64,000 nucleotides of DNA from Chryseobacterium phocaeense (GTDB lineage Bacteria > Bacteroidota > Bacteroidia > Flavobacteriales > Weeksellaceae). The stretch covers positions 310,001 to 374,000 of the forward strand of contig NZ_LT827014.1 of the NCBI RefSeq assembly GCF_900169075.1, in the 5' to 3' direction. Below the pieces are notes generated by a model. The model was given only the letters and a program-made list of their open reading frames with translations. It was not told the origin of the DNA and ran no database searches. Each line of letters opens with the position of its first letter. Positions within the stretch are counted from its first letter, which is position 1. Made by a program: the position numbers and the translations under genes. Positions 1 to 8,542 of the stretch are shown piece after piece.

Positions 1-2
1 GT

Positions 3-431
3 AAAATTGACGACAAAGGCCGGTTAAAAGTTCCCTCCTCCCTGATCAAACAGATGGAAAACTTCGACGATAAGGCGTTTGTAGTCAAGAGATCTGTGTT
101 CCAACCCTGCCTCGAAGTCTATCCCATGAACGCATGGGACAAACTGATGGGCAAAATAAATAAGCTAAACAGATTCATTAAAAAGAATGCTGATTTCATC
201 CGGATGTTTACGGCAGGTGTAAAAACGGTGGAACTGGACAATGCAGGAAGGCTTCAGATCTCAAAAGACCTGGTGCATTTTGCAAACCTTCAGAAAGACA
301 CCGTGATTACCAGCGCAGGAGAGCTTTTTGAAATTTGGGATAAAGAAGCCTATGAAAAGGTGATTTCTACCAACGAAGCTGATTTTGCGAGCCTTGCCGA
401 AGATGTAATGGGCGCTTTTGATGAGGAATAA
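3..431 (+). CDS. mraZ: MraZ transcriptional regulator / division protein (5' partial)
   Basis: MraZ is the DNA-binding ring protein that opens dcw clusters and represses or tunes them. The reading frame is open to the left edge: the residues before the first internal ATG read KIDDKGRLKVPSSLIKQ, the conserved DxKGRxxxPxxxR-type MraZ motif, so the true start lies outside the window. The second MraZ repeat is visible further on (VELDNAGRLQISKDL, then GELFEIWDKEAYE). The gene lies 43 bp before rsmH, the standard order. The promoter and MraZ-box operators cannot be seen here. Confidence 0.93.
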   Translation, partial: KIDDKGRLKVPSSLIKQMENFDDKAFVVKRSVFQPCLEVYPMNAWDKLMGKINKLNRFIKKNADFIRMFTAGVKTVELDNAGRLQISKDLVHFANLQKDTVITSAGELFEIWDKEAYEKVISTNEADFASLAEDVMGAFDEE

Positions 432-474
432 ACCACTATTGCTGTAAAAAGCAAGGTAAAAAACACAATTAAGT

Positions 475-1368
475 ATGTACCACAACCCCGTTTTATTGAA
501 GCAGAGCGTTGATGATTTGGTGACGAATCCTGACGGAATTTACGTGGACTGCACTTTTGGAGGAGGGGGCCACTCAAGGGAAATCCTGAGCAGGCTTTCT
601 GAGAAAGGAAAACTTTTCAGTTTTGACCAGGACTTAGATGCTCTTAAAAATACCATTGATGATCCCAGATTTACCCTGGTGAATCAGAATTTCAGGTTTC
701 TGGAAAATTCTATGCTGATGTATGGGATTTCACAGGTTGACGGTGTTTTGGCAGACCTTGGGGTATCATCCCACCAGTTTGACGAAGCAGAAAGAGGTTT
801 TTCCACAAGAAATAATGCGCCTCTGGACATGAGGATGAACGTGATGCAGAACCTTGATGCCAAAAGAGTGATCAATGAATATGAGGAAACCGAACTGGCA
901 GATATTTTTTATCACTACGGTGAACTGAGAGAAGCAAGAAAACTGGCAAGAGACATCGTTCACCACAGAAAAGCAAAGCCTATCAACACTACCGAGGATC
1001 TGAAGAAGCTTTTCAGCTACCTTCCCCCTCACAAGGTAAATAAGTTTTATGCACAGCTTTTCCAGGCGATAAGGATAGAAGTGAATCAGGAACTGGAAGC
1101 CCTGAAAGAAATGCTGGTTCAGGCACTGCAGGTGTTAAAACCCGAAGGAAGACTGGTTGTGATCTCCTATCATTCATTGGAAGACCGTCTGGTAAAGAGA
1201 TTCCTTAAAAACGGAATGTTTGAAGGAGAGCAGGAAAGAGATATCTACGGAAACTATAAAAAGGTATTTGAACTGCTTAAGAGCAAAGCCATTATTCCGG
1301 ATGATAAGGAAATTGAAGAAAACTCCAGAGCAAGGAGTGCAAAAATGAGAACAGGAATAAAGGTGTGA
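475..1368 (+). CDS. rsmH: 16S rRNA (cytosine(1402)-N(4))-methyltransferase RsmH
   Basis: SAM-dependent methyltransferase that modifies C1402 of 16S rRNA. The 297 residues include the SAM loop FGGGGHS at about 28-34 and the family signature LADLGVSSHQFD near residue 91. The C-terminal part carries the usual VISYHSLEDRLVK segment. Length and position after mraZ are typical (the old name is mraW). The 100 bp after it hold an imperfect palindrome before the ftsL-like gene. Confidence 0.97.
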   Translation: MYHNPVLLKQSVDDLVTNPDGIYVDCTFGGGGHSREILSRLSEKGKLFSFDQDLDALKNTIDDPRFTLVNQNFRFLENSMLMYGISQVDGVLADLGVSSHQFDEAERGFSTRNNAPLDMRMNVMQNLDAKRVINEYEETELADIFYHYGELREARKLARDIVHHRKAKPINTTEDLKKLFSYLPPHKVNKFYAQLFQAIRIEVNQELEALKEMLVQALQVLKPEGRLVVISYHSLEDRLVKRFLKNGMFEGEQERDIYGNYKKVFELLKSKAIIPDDKEIEENSRARSAKMRTGIKV

Positions 1369-1383
1369 AAGTGAATGGTGAGT

Positions 1384-1456
1384 AATCAATTGTGAATATG
1401 AAGTTTATAAAAACTGACAATTGACAAACGAAGTAAATTCACTGCAAAGCAAACTG
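1384..1456. repeat. Imperfect palindrome in the rsmH-ftsL gap
   Basis: The sequence starting AGTGAATGGTGAG near 1369 and CAATTGTGAA near 1388 is mirrored by ACAATTGACA and ATTCACT at about 1420-1445. Reading the right side in reverse complement gives AGTGAAT then TCAATTGTC in the same order as the left side. It can fold into one long bulged hairpin. Function is unknown; it is one of many such junction elements in this cluster. Confidence 0.55.
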
Positions 1457-1468
1457 ACATAAAAGATT

Positions 1469-1834
1469 TTGGCAAAAAGAACAACAAACCGCCCTCAGAA
1501 GAAGCTCACTTTTATAGACATTATAAAAGGAAACTTTCTGAACCGTGATGAGATCAAAACTCATTACAAGTATTTTTTACTGTTGTTTGTTCTGATGATG
1601 GCGATGATTTACAGCAATCACCTCGTCAATAAGAAAATTAAAATTGTCAACGCTTTAAAAGAAGAAACAGAAGAATATAAATCAAGAAACGCTTACGCCC
1701 AGAGTAAGCTGATCAAAGTAAAAATGGAATCCGAACTGGGGAAGGAAGTAGCAAGGGACTCATTGATGACCCTGGAAAACCATCCTCATAAACTACTGAT
1801 AAAACTAGACAGTACAGATGCAAAAACAAAATGA
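1469..1834 (+). CDS. FtsL-like cell division membrane protein
   Basis: Small bitopic protein of 121 residues: a basic cytoplasmic N-terminus, one transmembrane segment at about 36-53 (YFLLLFVLMMAMIYS) and a periplasmic coiled-coil-like tail. Size, topology and position between rsmH and ftsI match FtsL, which pairs with FtsB/FtsQ in the divisome; sequence identity to FtsL is always weak. The start is a TTG at 1469: there is no in-frame ATG before the membrane segment. Its end overlaps ftsI by 17 bp, suggesting translational coupling. Confidence 0.8.
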   Translation: MAKRTTNRPQKKLTFIDIIKGNFLNRDEIKTHYKYFLLLFVLMMAMIYSNHLVNKKIKIVNALKEETEEYKSRNAYAQSKLIKVKMESELGKEVARDSLMTLENHPHKLLIKLDSTDAKTK

Positions 1835-3809
1835 ATACGATAACAAACGTAAAAAAACGTTAAGGTGGGGCTACCTCTTCGCAGTGGGAGCTCTGTGCGT
1901 ATTTGTGATGTTTCTTACCCGGATTGTAATCCTGCAGAACACTAACGTTCAGGAAATTAAGGACGATTACATTAATAAAAACTACCGTGAAGCTACGTTG
2001 AAAGCGGCCCGCGGAAACCTGTTTGCATCAGACGGCTCCATTCTTGCCACAACCGTGATGCGCTATGATATCTACCTTGATTTTAAAACCATGAAGGATA
2101 CCATCTACAGCAACAATATCGGGGCTTTGACGGATTCTTTAAGCAAAATGTTCGGAAAATCAAGAGGAGAATTCAGACAGAAATTTGACCAGCAGAAGAA
2201 AAAGAAAAATCAGTACTACACCTTAGTGAAAGGCCTTGATTTTGACCAATACGACAGAATCAGAAACTTCCCGATCTTCAAAAAAGGTAAAAACAAAGGA
2301 GGTTTTATCGTAGACCGGAATTATAAGCGTGAGCTTGCCACTTCAGAGATTGGCTCCGGAACAATTGGTGTAGACAATGGAGAAGTGAAAGCCGGACTTG
2401 AAGGTGCTTTTTCAAAACACCTTACAGGAACAGACGGGAAAAGACTGGAGCAAAGAATCAACTCATCCCAGTGGAAGCCCATCGATTACTGGAAAGTAAA
2501 AGAACCGGTAGACGGAGAAGATGTCTACACCACCTTAGACCTTAGAATCCAGGATATTGCCCACTCTGCGTTAGAAAAGCAGCTGATCACTTTTGAAGCT
2601 AAACACGGAACCGTGATCGTAATGGAAACCGAAACCGGAAAAGTTAGAGCACTGGTGAATCTGAGAAGAACAGATGACGGAGAGTATGAAGATTCCTACA
2701 ACTATGCTTTAAAGGATAATATTGAGCCCGGGTCTACCTTCAAAACCATTTCTCTTCTGGCTGCCATGGACGATGGTTTCATTGATGAAAATACAACGGT
2801 AGATGTAGGAGGAGGCGTATGGACCTATGCAAAACAGAGAATATCAGACGGCCATGGCGGAGGAACCTACGACATCAGTGATGTTCTGGCGAAGTCAAGT
2901 AACGTGGGAACGGCAAAACTGATCACAAAATATTATGCAGACAAGCCGCAAATATTCCTGGACCACCTGAAAAGATGGAAATTATTTGATAAAATGGATA
3001 TCGAGCTTCCGGGTATCACAAAACCGAAGATCGTAACGCCACAAAATAAAAGATGGAATGCCGCAACACTGGCCTCCATTTCTTACGGATATTCATCAAA
3101 TATCAACCTTTTACAGTTGACTACCTTTTATAACGGGGTTGCCAACGGTGGCAAAATGCTTAAACCGCTCTTCATCGACAAGATCATGAAAGACGGAAAA
3201 GTAATGTACAGCGCAAAACCTGAGGTTATGGTGAATAAAATGGCTTCAGAAAAAGCCATTAAGATGATGACCAGCGCCCTGACCAAGGCCGTAGAAAAAG
3301 GAACCGGACGAAGCATCTTCACACCCAACCTGAAAATGGCCGGAAAAACAGGAACTGCAAGGTTTGAGTACTGGCTTCCGGGACCTATGAAATACCGCGC
3401 CTCATTTGCCGGATTCTATCCCGCAGATCATCCCAAGTACACCTGTTACGTCATGATCAGCGAACCGAATACTGCAAAAGGCTTTTACGGAGGATCCGTT
3501 TCAGCTCCGGTGTTTAAAGAGATTGCAGGAAAAACATTCCTTAAAACGCCACAGAACATAGAAAAAGAAATGCTGGTAGACAGAAAGGTGAACCTTAGCA
3601 AAATGGTTGAACCTAATGTAAAAATAGTTGTCAATAATAAACAAATGCCTAATGTAGTAGGACTTATCGGTAAAAATATAATTCCTCAACTGGAAAACCT
3701 TGGTTACCGGGTAGACTACAAAGGCGTAGGCAGGATCAAAGAACAATTTCCACTGGAAGGCACCTCGATCAGCAAAAACCAGAGAATATATTTGTCTCTG
3801 CAAAATTAA
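1818..3809 (+). CDS. ftsI: Penicillin-binding protein FtsI / PBP3-type transpeptidase with PASTA tail
   Basis: Septal peptidoglycan transpeptidase of 663 residues. One membrane anchor lies near residues 16-35, followed by the PBP dimerisation domain and the transpeptidase domain. Catalytic motifs are visible: STFK (Ser306), SSN (360-362) and KTGT (510-513). A C-terminal PASTA-like segment (from about residue 605, PNVVGLIGKNIIPQLENLGY) is present, as in many Bacteroidetes FtsI proteins. It overlaps the ftsL-like gene and is followed by a hairpin repeat before murE. Confidence 0.95.
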   Translation: MQKQNEYDNKRKKTLRWGYLFAVGALCVFVMFLTRIVILQNTNVQEIKDDYINKNYREATLKAARGNLFASDGSILATTVMRYDIYLDFKTMKDTIYSNNIGALTDSLSKMFGKSRGEFRQKFDQQKKKKNQYYTLVKGLDFDQYDRIRNFPIFKKGKNKGGFIVDRNYKRELATSEIGSGTIGVDNGEVKAGLEGAFSKHLTGTDGKRLEQRINSSQWKPIDYWKVKEPVDGEDVYTTLDLRIQDIAHSALEKQLITFEAKHGTVIVMETETGKVRALVNLRRTDDGEYEDSYNYALKDNIEPGSTFKTISLLAAMDDGFIDENTTVDVGGGVWTYAKQRISDGHGGGTYDISDVLAKSSNVGTAKLITKYYADKPQIFLDHLKRWKLFDKMDIELPGITKPKIVTPQNKRWNAATLASISYGYSSNINLLQLTTFYNGVANGGKMLKPLFIDKIMKDGKVMYSAKPEVMVNKMASEKAIKMMTSALTKAVEKGTGRSIFTPNLKMAGKTGTARFEYWLPGPMKYRASFAGFYPADHPKYTCYVMISEPNTAKGFYGGSVSAPVFKEIAGKTFLKTPQNIEKEMLVDRKVNLSKMVEPNVKIVVNNKQMPNVVGLIGKNIIPQLENLGYRVDYKGVGRIKEQFPLEGTSISKNQRIYLSLQN

Positions 3810-3822
3810 AATAAGAAAAACC

Positions 3823-3867
3823 AGTCCCGAAGGGACGATTTAACAAAGGATAGGATAAAATCCTATC
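3823..3867. repeat. 45-bp double-hairpin repeat, copy 1 (ftsI-murE gap)
   Basis: Contains two inverted repeats joined by a short spacer: GTCCC-GAA-GGGAC, then GATAGGAT-AAA-ATCCTATC. Near-identical 45-bp copies occur at 9789-9833 and 13429-13473, each placed 4-40 bp before the start region of a dcw gene. Transcribed as RNA it would give two adjacent stem-loops. No transposase is associated. Confidence 0.85.
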
Positions 3868-3886
3868 AATTATCGATTGATAAAAA

Positions 3887-5347
3887 ATGATAATAACAGA
3901 ATTATTAAAAAGGATCCCAATTTTAGAAATTCATGGTGATGATACCCGTGAGATTTCAGAATTGGTATTGGATAGCAGGAAGATCACGGAAAACTCACTC
4001 TATGTAGCAGTGAGAGGAACCGTTGCAGACGGACATTCATACATTGCATCATCTGTTGAAAAAGGTGCAAAAGCGGTGGTGTGCGAAGAGTTCCCTGAAA
4101 CTTTGAATGACAATGTAACCTACATCAGGGTAAAAGATTCATCCAAAGCATTGGGACATCTTGCTTCTAATTTTTACGGAAATCCTTCCCAAAAACTTAA
4201 ATTAATTGGAGTTACGGGAACCAACGGAAAAACCTCTGTGTCTACCCTTCTTTTTGATGTCTTCAAAAATCTGGGCTATGATTCTGCATTGCTTTCCACA
4301 GTAGAAATCCGTATCGGGGAGAAAATTATTCCGGCCACTCATACCACTCCGGATGTTATTACCATTAATAAAATCCTGGCTCAGGCGGTTGAGGAGGGCT
4401 GTGAATTTGCCTTTATGGAAGTAAGTTCCCATGGAATTGCCCAAAACAGGATTGAAGGTCTCCATTTTAAAGTGGCAGGCTTTACCAATCTTACCCACGA
4501 TCATCTGGATTATCATAAAACATTTGATGAATACCTGAAAACGAAGAAAAGATTCTTCGATGAGTTAGAAGATACCGCCGTTGCCATCACCAATGTGGAT
4601 GATAAAAACGGAATGGTAATGCTTCAGAATACAAAGGCAGCAAAAAAGTCTTATGCCCTGAAAACTATGGCGGACTATCATGGAAAATCCCTAGAAATTG
4701 ATTTTAACGGAATGCTGCTGAATTTCAATGGAAAAGAATTCTGGACCACATTAACGGGAAGATTCAATGTTTACAATCTTTTGCTGGTGTTTGGAATTGC
4801 TGCGGAACTGGGCTTTGAGCAGGATGAAATCTTGCAGGCCATCAGCAAACTGAAAAGAGTTTCCGGAAGGTTCGAGACATTCAAATCAGACGGTGGAATT
4901 TTCTTCATCGTGGATTATGCACACACTCCGGACGCTTTGGAAAACATCCTGGACAGCATCAATGACATCAGAACGAAGAATGAAAGACTCATCACTGTTT
5001 TTGGATGCGGAGGAGACAGGGATCACTCCAAAAGACCTGAAATGGGGAATATTGCCACTAAAAAATCCACACTGGCAATCATCACTTCAGATAATCCGAG
5101 AACGGAAGATCCGGCGCAGATCATTAAAGATATTGAAGCAGGTGTTGAACCTCAGAACTTCAGCAAATACACTTCAATTCCGGACAGAAAAGAGGCAATA
5201 AAAATGGCAATCAGGTTCGCAGAACCCAAAGATATAGTGTTGGTTGCCGGAAAAGGCCACGAAACCTACCAGGACATTAATGGCGTAAAACACCATTTTG
5301 ACGACAAAGAAACGATCAATGAACTTTGGAAGTTAATGAGTAAGTGA
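3887..5347 (+). CDS. murE: UDP-N-acetylmuramoyl-tripeptide synthetase MurE
   Basis: Cytoplasmic Mur ligase that adds the third amino acid to UDP-MurNAc-L-Ala-D-Glu. The 486 residues contain the ATP-binding loop GVTGTNGKTS (108-117) and the central-domain signature DHLDYH. The substrate motif is DNPR (402-405), which in characterised MurE enzymes accompanies meso-diaminopimelate rather than lysine, in line with the DAP-type wall of Flavobacteria. The start ATG follows 20 bp after the double-hairpin repeat. Confidence 0.97.
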   Translation: MIITELLKRIPILEIHGDDTREISELVLDSRKITENSLYVAVRGTVADGHSYIASSVEKGAKAVVCEEFPETLNDNVTYIRVKDSSKALGHLASNFYGNPSQKLKLIGVTGTNGKTSVSTLLFDVFKNLGYDSALLSTVEIRIGEKIIPATHTTPDVITINKILAQAVEEGCEFAFMEVSSHGIAQNRIEGLHFKVAGFTNLTHDHLDYHKTFDEYLKTKKRFFDELEDTAVAITNVDDKNGMVMLQNTKAAKKSYALKTMADYHGKSLEIDFNGMLLNFNGKEFWTTLTGRFNVYNLLLVFGIAAELGFEQDEILQAISKLKRVSGRFETFKSDGGIFFIVDYAHTPDALENILDSINDIRTKNERLITVFGCGGDRDHSKRPEMGNIATKKSTLAIITSDNPRTEDPAQIIKDIEAGVEPQNFSKYTSIPDRKEAIKMAIRFAEPKDIVLVAGKGHETYQDINGVKHHFDDKETINELWKLMSK

Positions 5348-5366
5348 TTTAGATTGAAAGATTGAA

Positions 5367-5383
5367 TTATTTAAAGATTTAAA
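5367..5383. repeat. Left arm of a 17-bp perfect inverted repeat bracketing the four-helix-bundle gene
   Basis: The sequence TTATTTAAAGATTTAAA is matched by its exact reverse complement at 5766-5782. The two arms lie immediately outside and at the end of the four-helix-bundle ORF; the right arm contains its TAA stop codon (5768-5770). The arms are AT-rich, so part of the match could be compositional, but 17 contiguous matches at the two ends of one ORF are unlikely by chance. Confidence 0.75.
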
Positions 5384-5389
5384 AATTTG

Positions 5390-5770
5390 ATGATGACTAA
5401 AAATTTTGAAAATTTCCCTGTTTATGTCAAGAGTTTAGATCTTATTGAAAAAATATATCAGTTTATTGGAAGCGAAAACCTAGAAAAAGAATTTGAATTC
5501 AATAACCAAATAAAAAGAGCCGGATTTTCAATACCCAACAATATTGCAGAAGGCTCTGAATATAATAATAACAGACAATTTATTAAATATTTAAAAATTG
5601 CAAAAGGCAGTTGTGCCGAAGTTAGAAGTATGATGATTGTAAGTAAAAGATTAAAATTGGGAGACGAAAATAAAGCAGAAGAAATCATTAATCTTTCACG
5701 TGAAGTTTCTTCTAATATTTCAAACTTTATTAAGTATTTAAGTGAAAATATGGAGAAACCCCATCTTTAA
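5390..5770 (+). CDS. Four-helix-bundle protein (23S rRNA intervening-sequence protein family)
   Basis: A 126-residue protein of the S23/TIGR02436 four-helix-bundle family, recognised by QIKRAGFSIPNNIAEGS followed by FIKYLKIAKGSCAE. Relatives are encoded inside intervening sequences of 23S rRNA in spirochaetes, and Avd of diversity-generating retroelements has the same fold; the biochemical role of stand-alone members is unknown. It interrupts the dcw cluster between murE and mraY, is more AT-rich than its neighbours and is flanked by 17-bp inverted repeats, pointing to a late insertion. Two tandem ATGs (5390, 5393) are possible starts. It probably has no role in wall synthesis. Confidence 0.88.
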   Translation: MMTKNFENFPVYVKSLDLIEKIYQFIGSENLEKEFEFNNQIKRAGFSIPNNIAEGSEYNNNRQFIKYLKIAKGSCAEVRSMMIVSKRLKLGDENKAEEIINLSREVSSNISNFIKYLSENMEKPHL

Positions 5771-5782
5771 ATCTTTAAATAA
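5766..5782. repeat. Right arm of the inverted repeat bracketing the four-helix-bundle gene
   Basis: TTTAAATCTTTAAATAA is the exact reverse complement of 5367-5383. The arm overlaps the last codon and stop of the ORF and is followed 26 bp later by the mraY start. Confidence 0.75.
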
Positions 5783-5808
5783 ATTAAATTTTTAAATTAA
5801 AAAAAGAC

Positions 5809-7050
5809 ATGCTATACTATCTATACGAATATCTAACCAGTCAGGGAATCCATATACCGGGATTGGGAATGCTGAAATACATTTCTTTCCGTGCCGGTAT
5901 TGCCGTGCTGTTTTCTCTTGTGATCGCCCTGGTCTATGGTAAGAGGATCATCAACTATCTTCGCACAAGACAGATGGGTGAGCTGGTGCGTGACCTTGGA
6001 TTAGACGGGCAGAAGCAGAAAGAAGGAACCCCTACCATGGGAGGGTTGATTATTATTATCGCAACCATCATTCCTGTCCTGCTTTTTACTCGCATTACCA
6101 ACGTCTATATTGTGCTTTTGCTGGTTTCAATGTTATGGATGGGTGCTATAGGTTTTGTAGATGATTATTTGAAGAAAGTCAAAAAAAATAAAGACGGACT
6201 GAGCGGAAAATTTAAAATTGTTGGTCAGGTTGGATTAGGGCTAATTGTCGGAATTACAATGTATTTCCATCCCGATATTACAGTGAAAAGAAAATATGCC
6301 GATGCCAAAGTGGTGAACAGAAACAATGTAGAGCAGAATTTTATGCCTACCGAGAAGATCACTGTTTCCACCGTTCCGTTTGCTAAAAACAACGAGTTCG
6401 ACTACAGCGGAATTTTATTCTGGATGAATGATAAAGATGCCCACGAATGGGCATGGATTGTCTTTATTCCGATCGTTATTTTTATCGTAACAGCCGTATC
6501 CAACGGAGCCAATATCACGGACGGAATTGATGGACTCGCCGCGGGAACCAGCGCAGTCATACTGCTTACCCTGGCCCTGTTTGCCTACCTTTCCGGGAAC
6601 ATCATCTTTGCGGACTACCTCAATATCATGTTCCTGCCCAATATGGGAGAAACCACCATTTTTGCCGTAGCCATGGTAGGGGCCGTAATCGGATTTTTCT
6701 GGTACAATACCTATCCTGCACAGGTTTTCATGGGCGATACCGGAAGTTTAATGCTGGGGGGGGTGATTGCCGTTTTAGCCATTATATTAAGAAAAGAGTT
6801 GCTGATTCCTGTTTTATGCGGAATCTTCCTGATTGAAAACATATCAGTTATGCTTCAGGTAGTAGTCTTCAAATACAGGAAAAGAAAATACGGTCTGGAA
6901 TATGCCCAGAATAACAGGTTTTTCAGAATGTCACCATTACACCATCATTATCAGAAAGGAGGTTTTCACGAAAGCAAAATCGTAAACAGGATGATCATCA
7001 TCGGTGTAATACTGGCTATTGTATGCCTGATCACATTAAAAATGAGATAA
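5809..7050 (+). CDS. mraY: Phospho-N-acetylmuramoyl-pentapeptide-transferase MraY
   Basis: Polytopic inner-membrane enzyme that moves phospho-MurNAc-pentapeptide to undecaprenyl phosphate, giving lipid I. Family motifs are visible: the Asp pair of FVDDYLKK (118-119), [15 protein letters not shown] (about 232-246), MGDTGSL (about 309-315) and the HHHY motif near residue 378. At 413 residues it is about 50 longer than the E. coli enzyme; the extra length is a soluble loop at about 155-212, a feature I know from Bacteroidetes MraY. About ten membrane segments are evident. Confidence 0.96.
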   Translation: MLYYLYEYLTSQGIHIPGLGMLKYISFRAGIAVLFSLVIALVYGKRIINYLRTRQMGELVRDLGLDGQKQKEGTPTMGGLIIIIATIIPVLLFTRITNVYIVLLLVSMLWMGAIGFVDDYLKKVKKNKDGLSGKFKIVGQVGLGLIVGITMYFHPDITVKRKYADAKVVNRNNVEQNFMPTEKITVSTVPFAKNNEFDYSGILFWMNDKDAHEWAWIVFIPIVIFIVTAVSNGANITDGIDGLAAGTSAVILLTLALFAYLSGNIIFADYLNIMFLPNMGETTIFAVAMVGAVIGFFWYNTYPAQVFMGDTGSLMLGGVIAVLAIILRKELLIPVLCGIFLIENISVMLQVVVFKYRKRKYGLEYAQNNRFFRMSPLHHHYQKGGFHESKIVNRMIIIGVILAIVCLITLKMR

Positions 7051-7059
7051 AAATTTTGT

Positions 7060-7126
7060 GTAAAGTATGATGTATTAATACAAAACCAAATTACATTAAT
7101 ACATTTTACATACTACATTTTACAAA
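7060..7126. repeat. Imperfect palindrome in the mraY-murD gap
   Basis: The left half (TTTTGTGTAAAGTATG, TGTATTAATAC) is mirrored by the right half (ATTAATACATTTTAC, TACATTTTACAAAA) in reverse order, separated by a short A-rich loop. The gap is 85 bp and is almost fully occupied by the palindrome. Confidence 0.6.
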
Positions 7127-7135
7127 AGAATAAAT

Positions 7136-8461
7136 ATGAAAATAGTTGTTTTAGGAGGTGGAGAGAGCGGATGCGGAGCTGCTTATTTAGCGAAAAAACA
7201 AGGTCTGGAGGTTTTTCTTTCAGACAAAGGAGCTATTAAGGATAACTATAAGCAGTTTTTAGCCGAAAATGAAATTGAATTTGAAGAAGGAAACCACAAC
7301 GAAGAAAAAATATTAAATGCCGACTGGATTGTAAAAAGCCCGGGAATACCGAAAAAAGCAGAGATCGTAAACAAAATTCATGAAAAGGGAATAAGACTTT
7401 CCTCTGAAATTGAATTCGCTTCAGAATTTACGGATGCCAAGATCATTGCAATTACAGGAAGCAACGGAAAAACCACCACCACTTCCCTGATCTATTATAT
7501 CCTGAAAAATGACGGACTGAATGTAGGATTAGGCGGAAATATCGGTTACAGCTTTGCAAAACAGGTTGCTGACGAAAACCATGAATATTATGTGCTGGAA
7601 GTAAGCTCTTTCCAATTGGATGATATCCAGAATTTCAGGCCTTATATTTCCTTACTGCTGAACCTGTCACAGGATCACCTGGATCAGTATAACTACAATT
7701 ATGAAGAATATGCTCTGGCTAAATTCAGAATTGCAGAAAATCAGGAAAATGACAATTTCTTCATCTATAACAAAGATGATGAAATGAGTAAAAATATTTT
7801 GGAGAAACTGGAAATAAAGGCGAAAATGATTCCTTTTTCCACCAAAGAAAAATTATCCGAAGGAGGTTTTATCAGCGATGATGAGATCGTAGTAAAAATG
7901 AAGGACGGGTTTTCAATGAAAATTGATAAGCTTTCCCTTCTCGGAAACCATAACGTAGCCAATAGCTTAGCCGCTTCAATAGCCGGTAAGATATTGGAAA
8001 TCAACAACGAAAGCATCAGAAATTCCCTGATGACCTTCCAGGCGGTGGAACACAGACTGGAATTTGTTACAGAAACCGATGGGGTAAAATACATCAACGA
8101 CAGTAAGGCAACGAATGTAAATGCCACTTATTACGCTCTGGAAAGCATGAAAACTCCAACGGTCTGGATCGTAGGAGGATTAGATAAAGGAAACGATTAC
8201 TCAGAAATTGAGGAGCTCGTTAAAAGAAAAGTAAAAGCCATTGTCTGCCTTGGAATTGACAATACGAAGATCATAGACTTCTTTAAAGACAAAAAAGAAT
8301 TCATCTACGATACTTCAAGCATGGAAGAAGCCGTGAAAATATCAAAGTCACTGGCCAAAAGCGGAGATACCGTGCTGCTTTCCCCATGCTGCGCAAGCTT
8401 TGACCTTTTCAAAAGCTATGAAGATAGGGGAAGACAGTTTAAAGAACAGGTATTAAAGTAA
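7136..8461 (+). CDS. murD: UDP-N-acetylmuramoyl-L-alanine--D-glutamate ligase MurD
   Basis: Cytoplasmic Mur ligase adding D-Glu to UDP-MurNAc-L-Ala. The 441 residues start with a Rossmann-like segment VVLGGGESGCGAA, followed by the ATP loop TGSNGKTTTT (about 107-116), the SQDHLDQY central motif and VEHRLEFV at the start of the C-terminal domain. The closing LLSPCCASFDLFKSYEDRG segment is diagnostic of MurD. It lies between mraY and ftsW, the usual order. Confidence 0.97.
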   Translation: MKIVVLGGGESGCGAAYLAKKQGLEVFLSDKGAIKDNYKQFLAENEIEFEEGNHNEEKILNADWIVKSPGIPKKAEIVNKIHEKGIRLSSEIEFASEFTDAKIIAITGSNGKTTTTSLIYYILKNDGLNVGLGGNIGYSFAKQVADENHEYYVLEVSSFQLDDIQNFRPYISLLLNLSQDHLDQYNYNYEEYALAKFRIAENQENDNFFIYNKDDEMSKNILEKLEIKAKMIPFSTKEKLSEGGFISDDEIVVKMKDGFSMKIDKLSLLGNHNVANSLAASIAGKILEINNESIRNSLMTFQAVEHRLEFVTETDGVKYINDSKATNVNATYYALESMKTPTVWIVGGLDKGNDYSEIEELVKRKVKAIVCLGIDNTKIIDFFKDKKEFIYDTSSMEEAVKISKSLAKSGDTVLLSPCCASFDLFKSYEDRGRQFKEQVLK

Positions 8462-8474
8462 ATGTAGAAAAAGT

Positions 8475-8526
8475 AAAATGTCGGATGTAAAAAGTATATT
8501 GTACACTATACATTTTACTTTTTACA
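8475..8526. repeat. Imperfect palindrome in the murD-ftsW gap
   Basis: GTAAAATGT and TAAAAAGTATA on the left are mirrored by TATACATTTTAC and TTTTTAC on the right, around TTGTACAC. The words resemble those in the murC-ftsQ junction, suggesting the same repeat family. Confidence 0.55.
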
Positions 8527-8542
8527 GGAATACAGAAACAAT

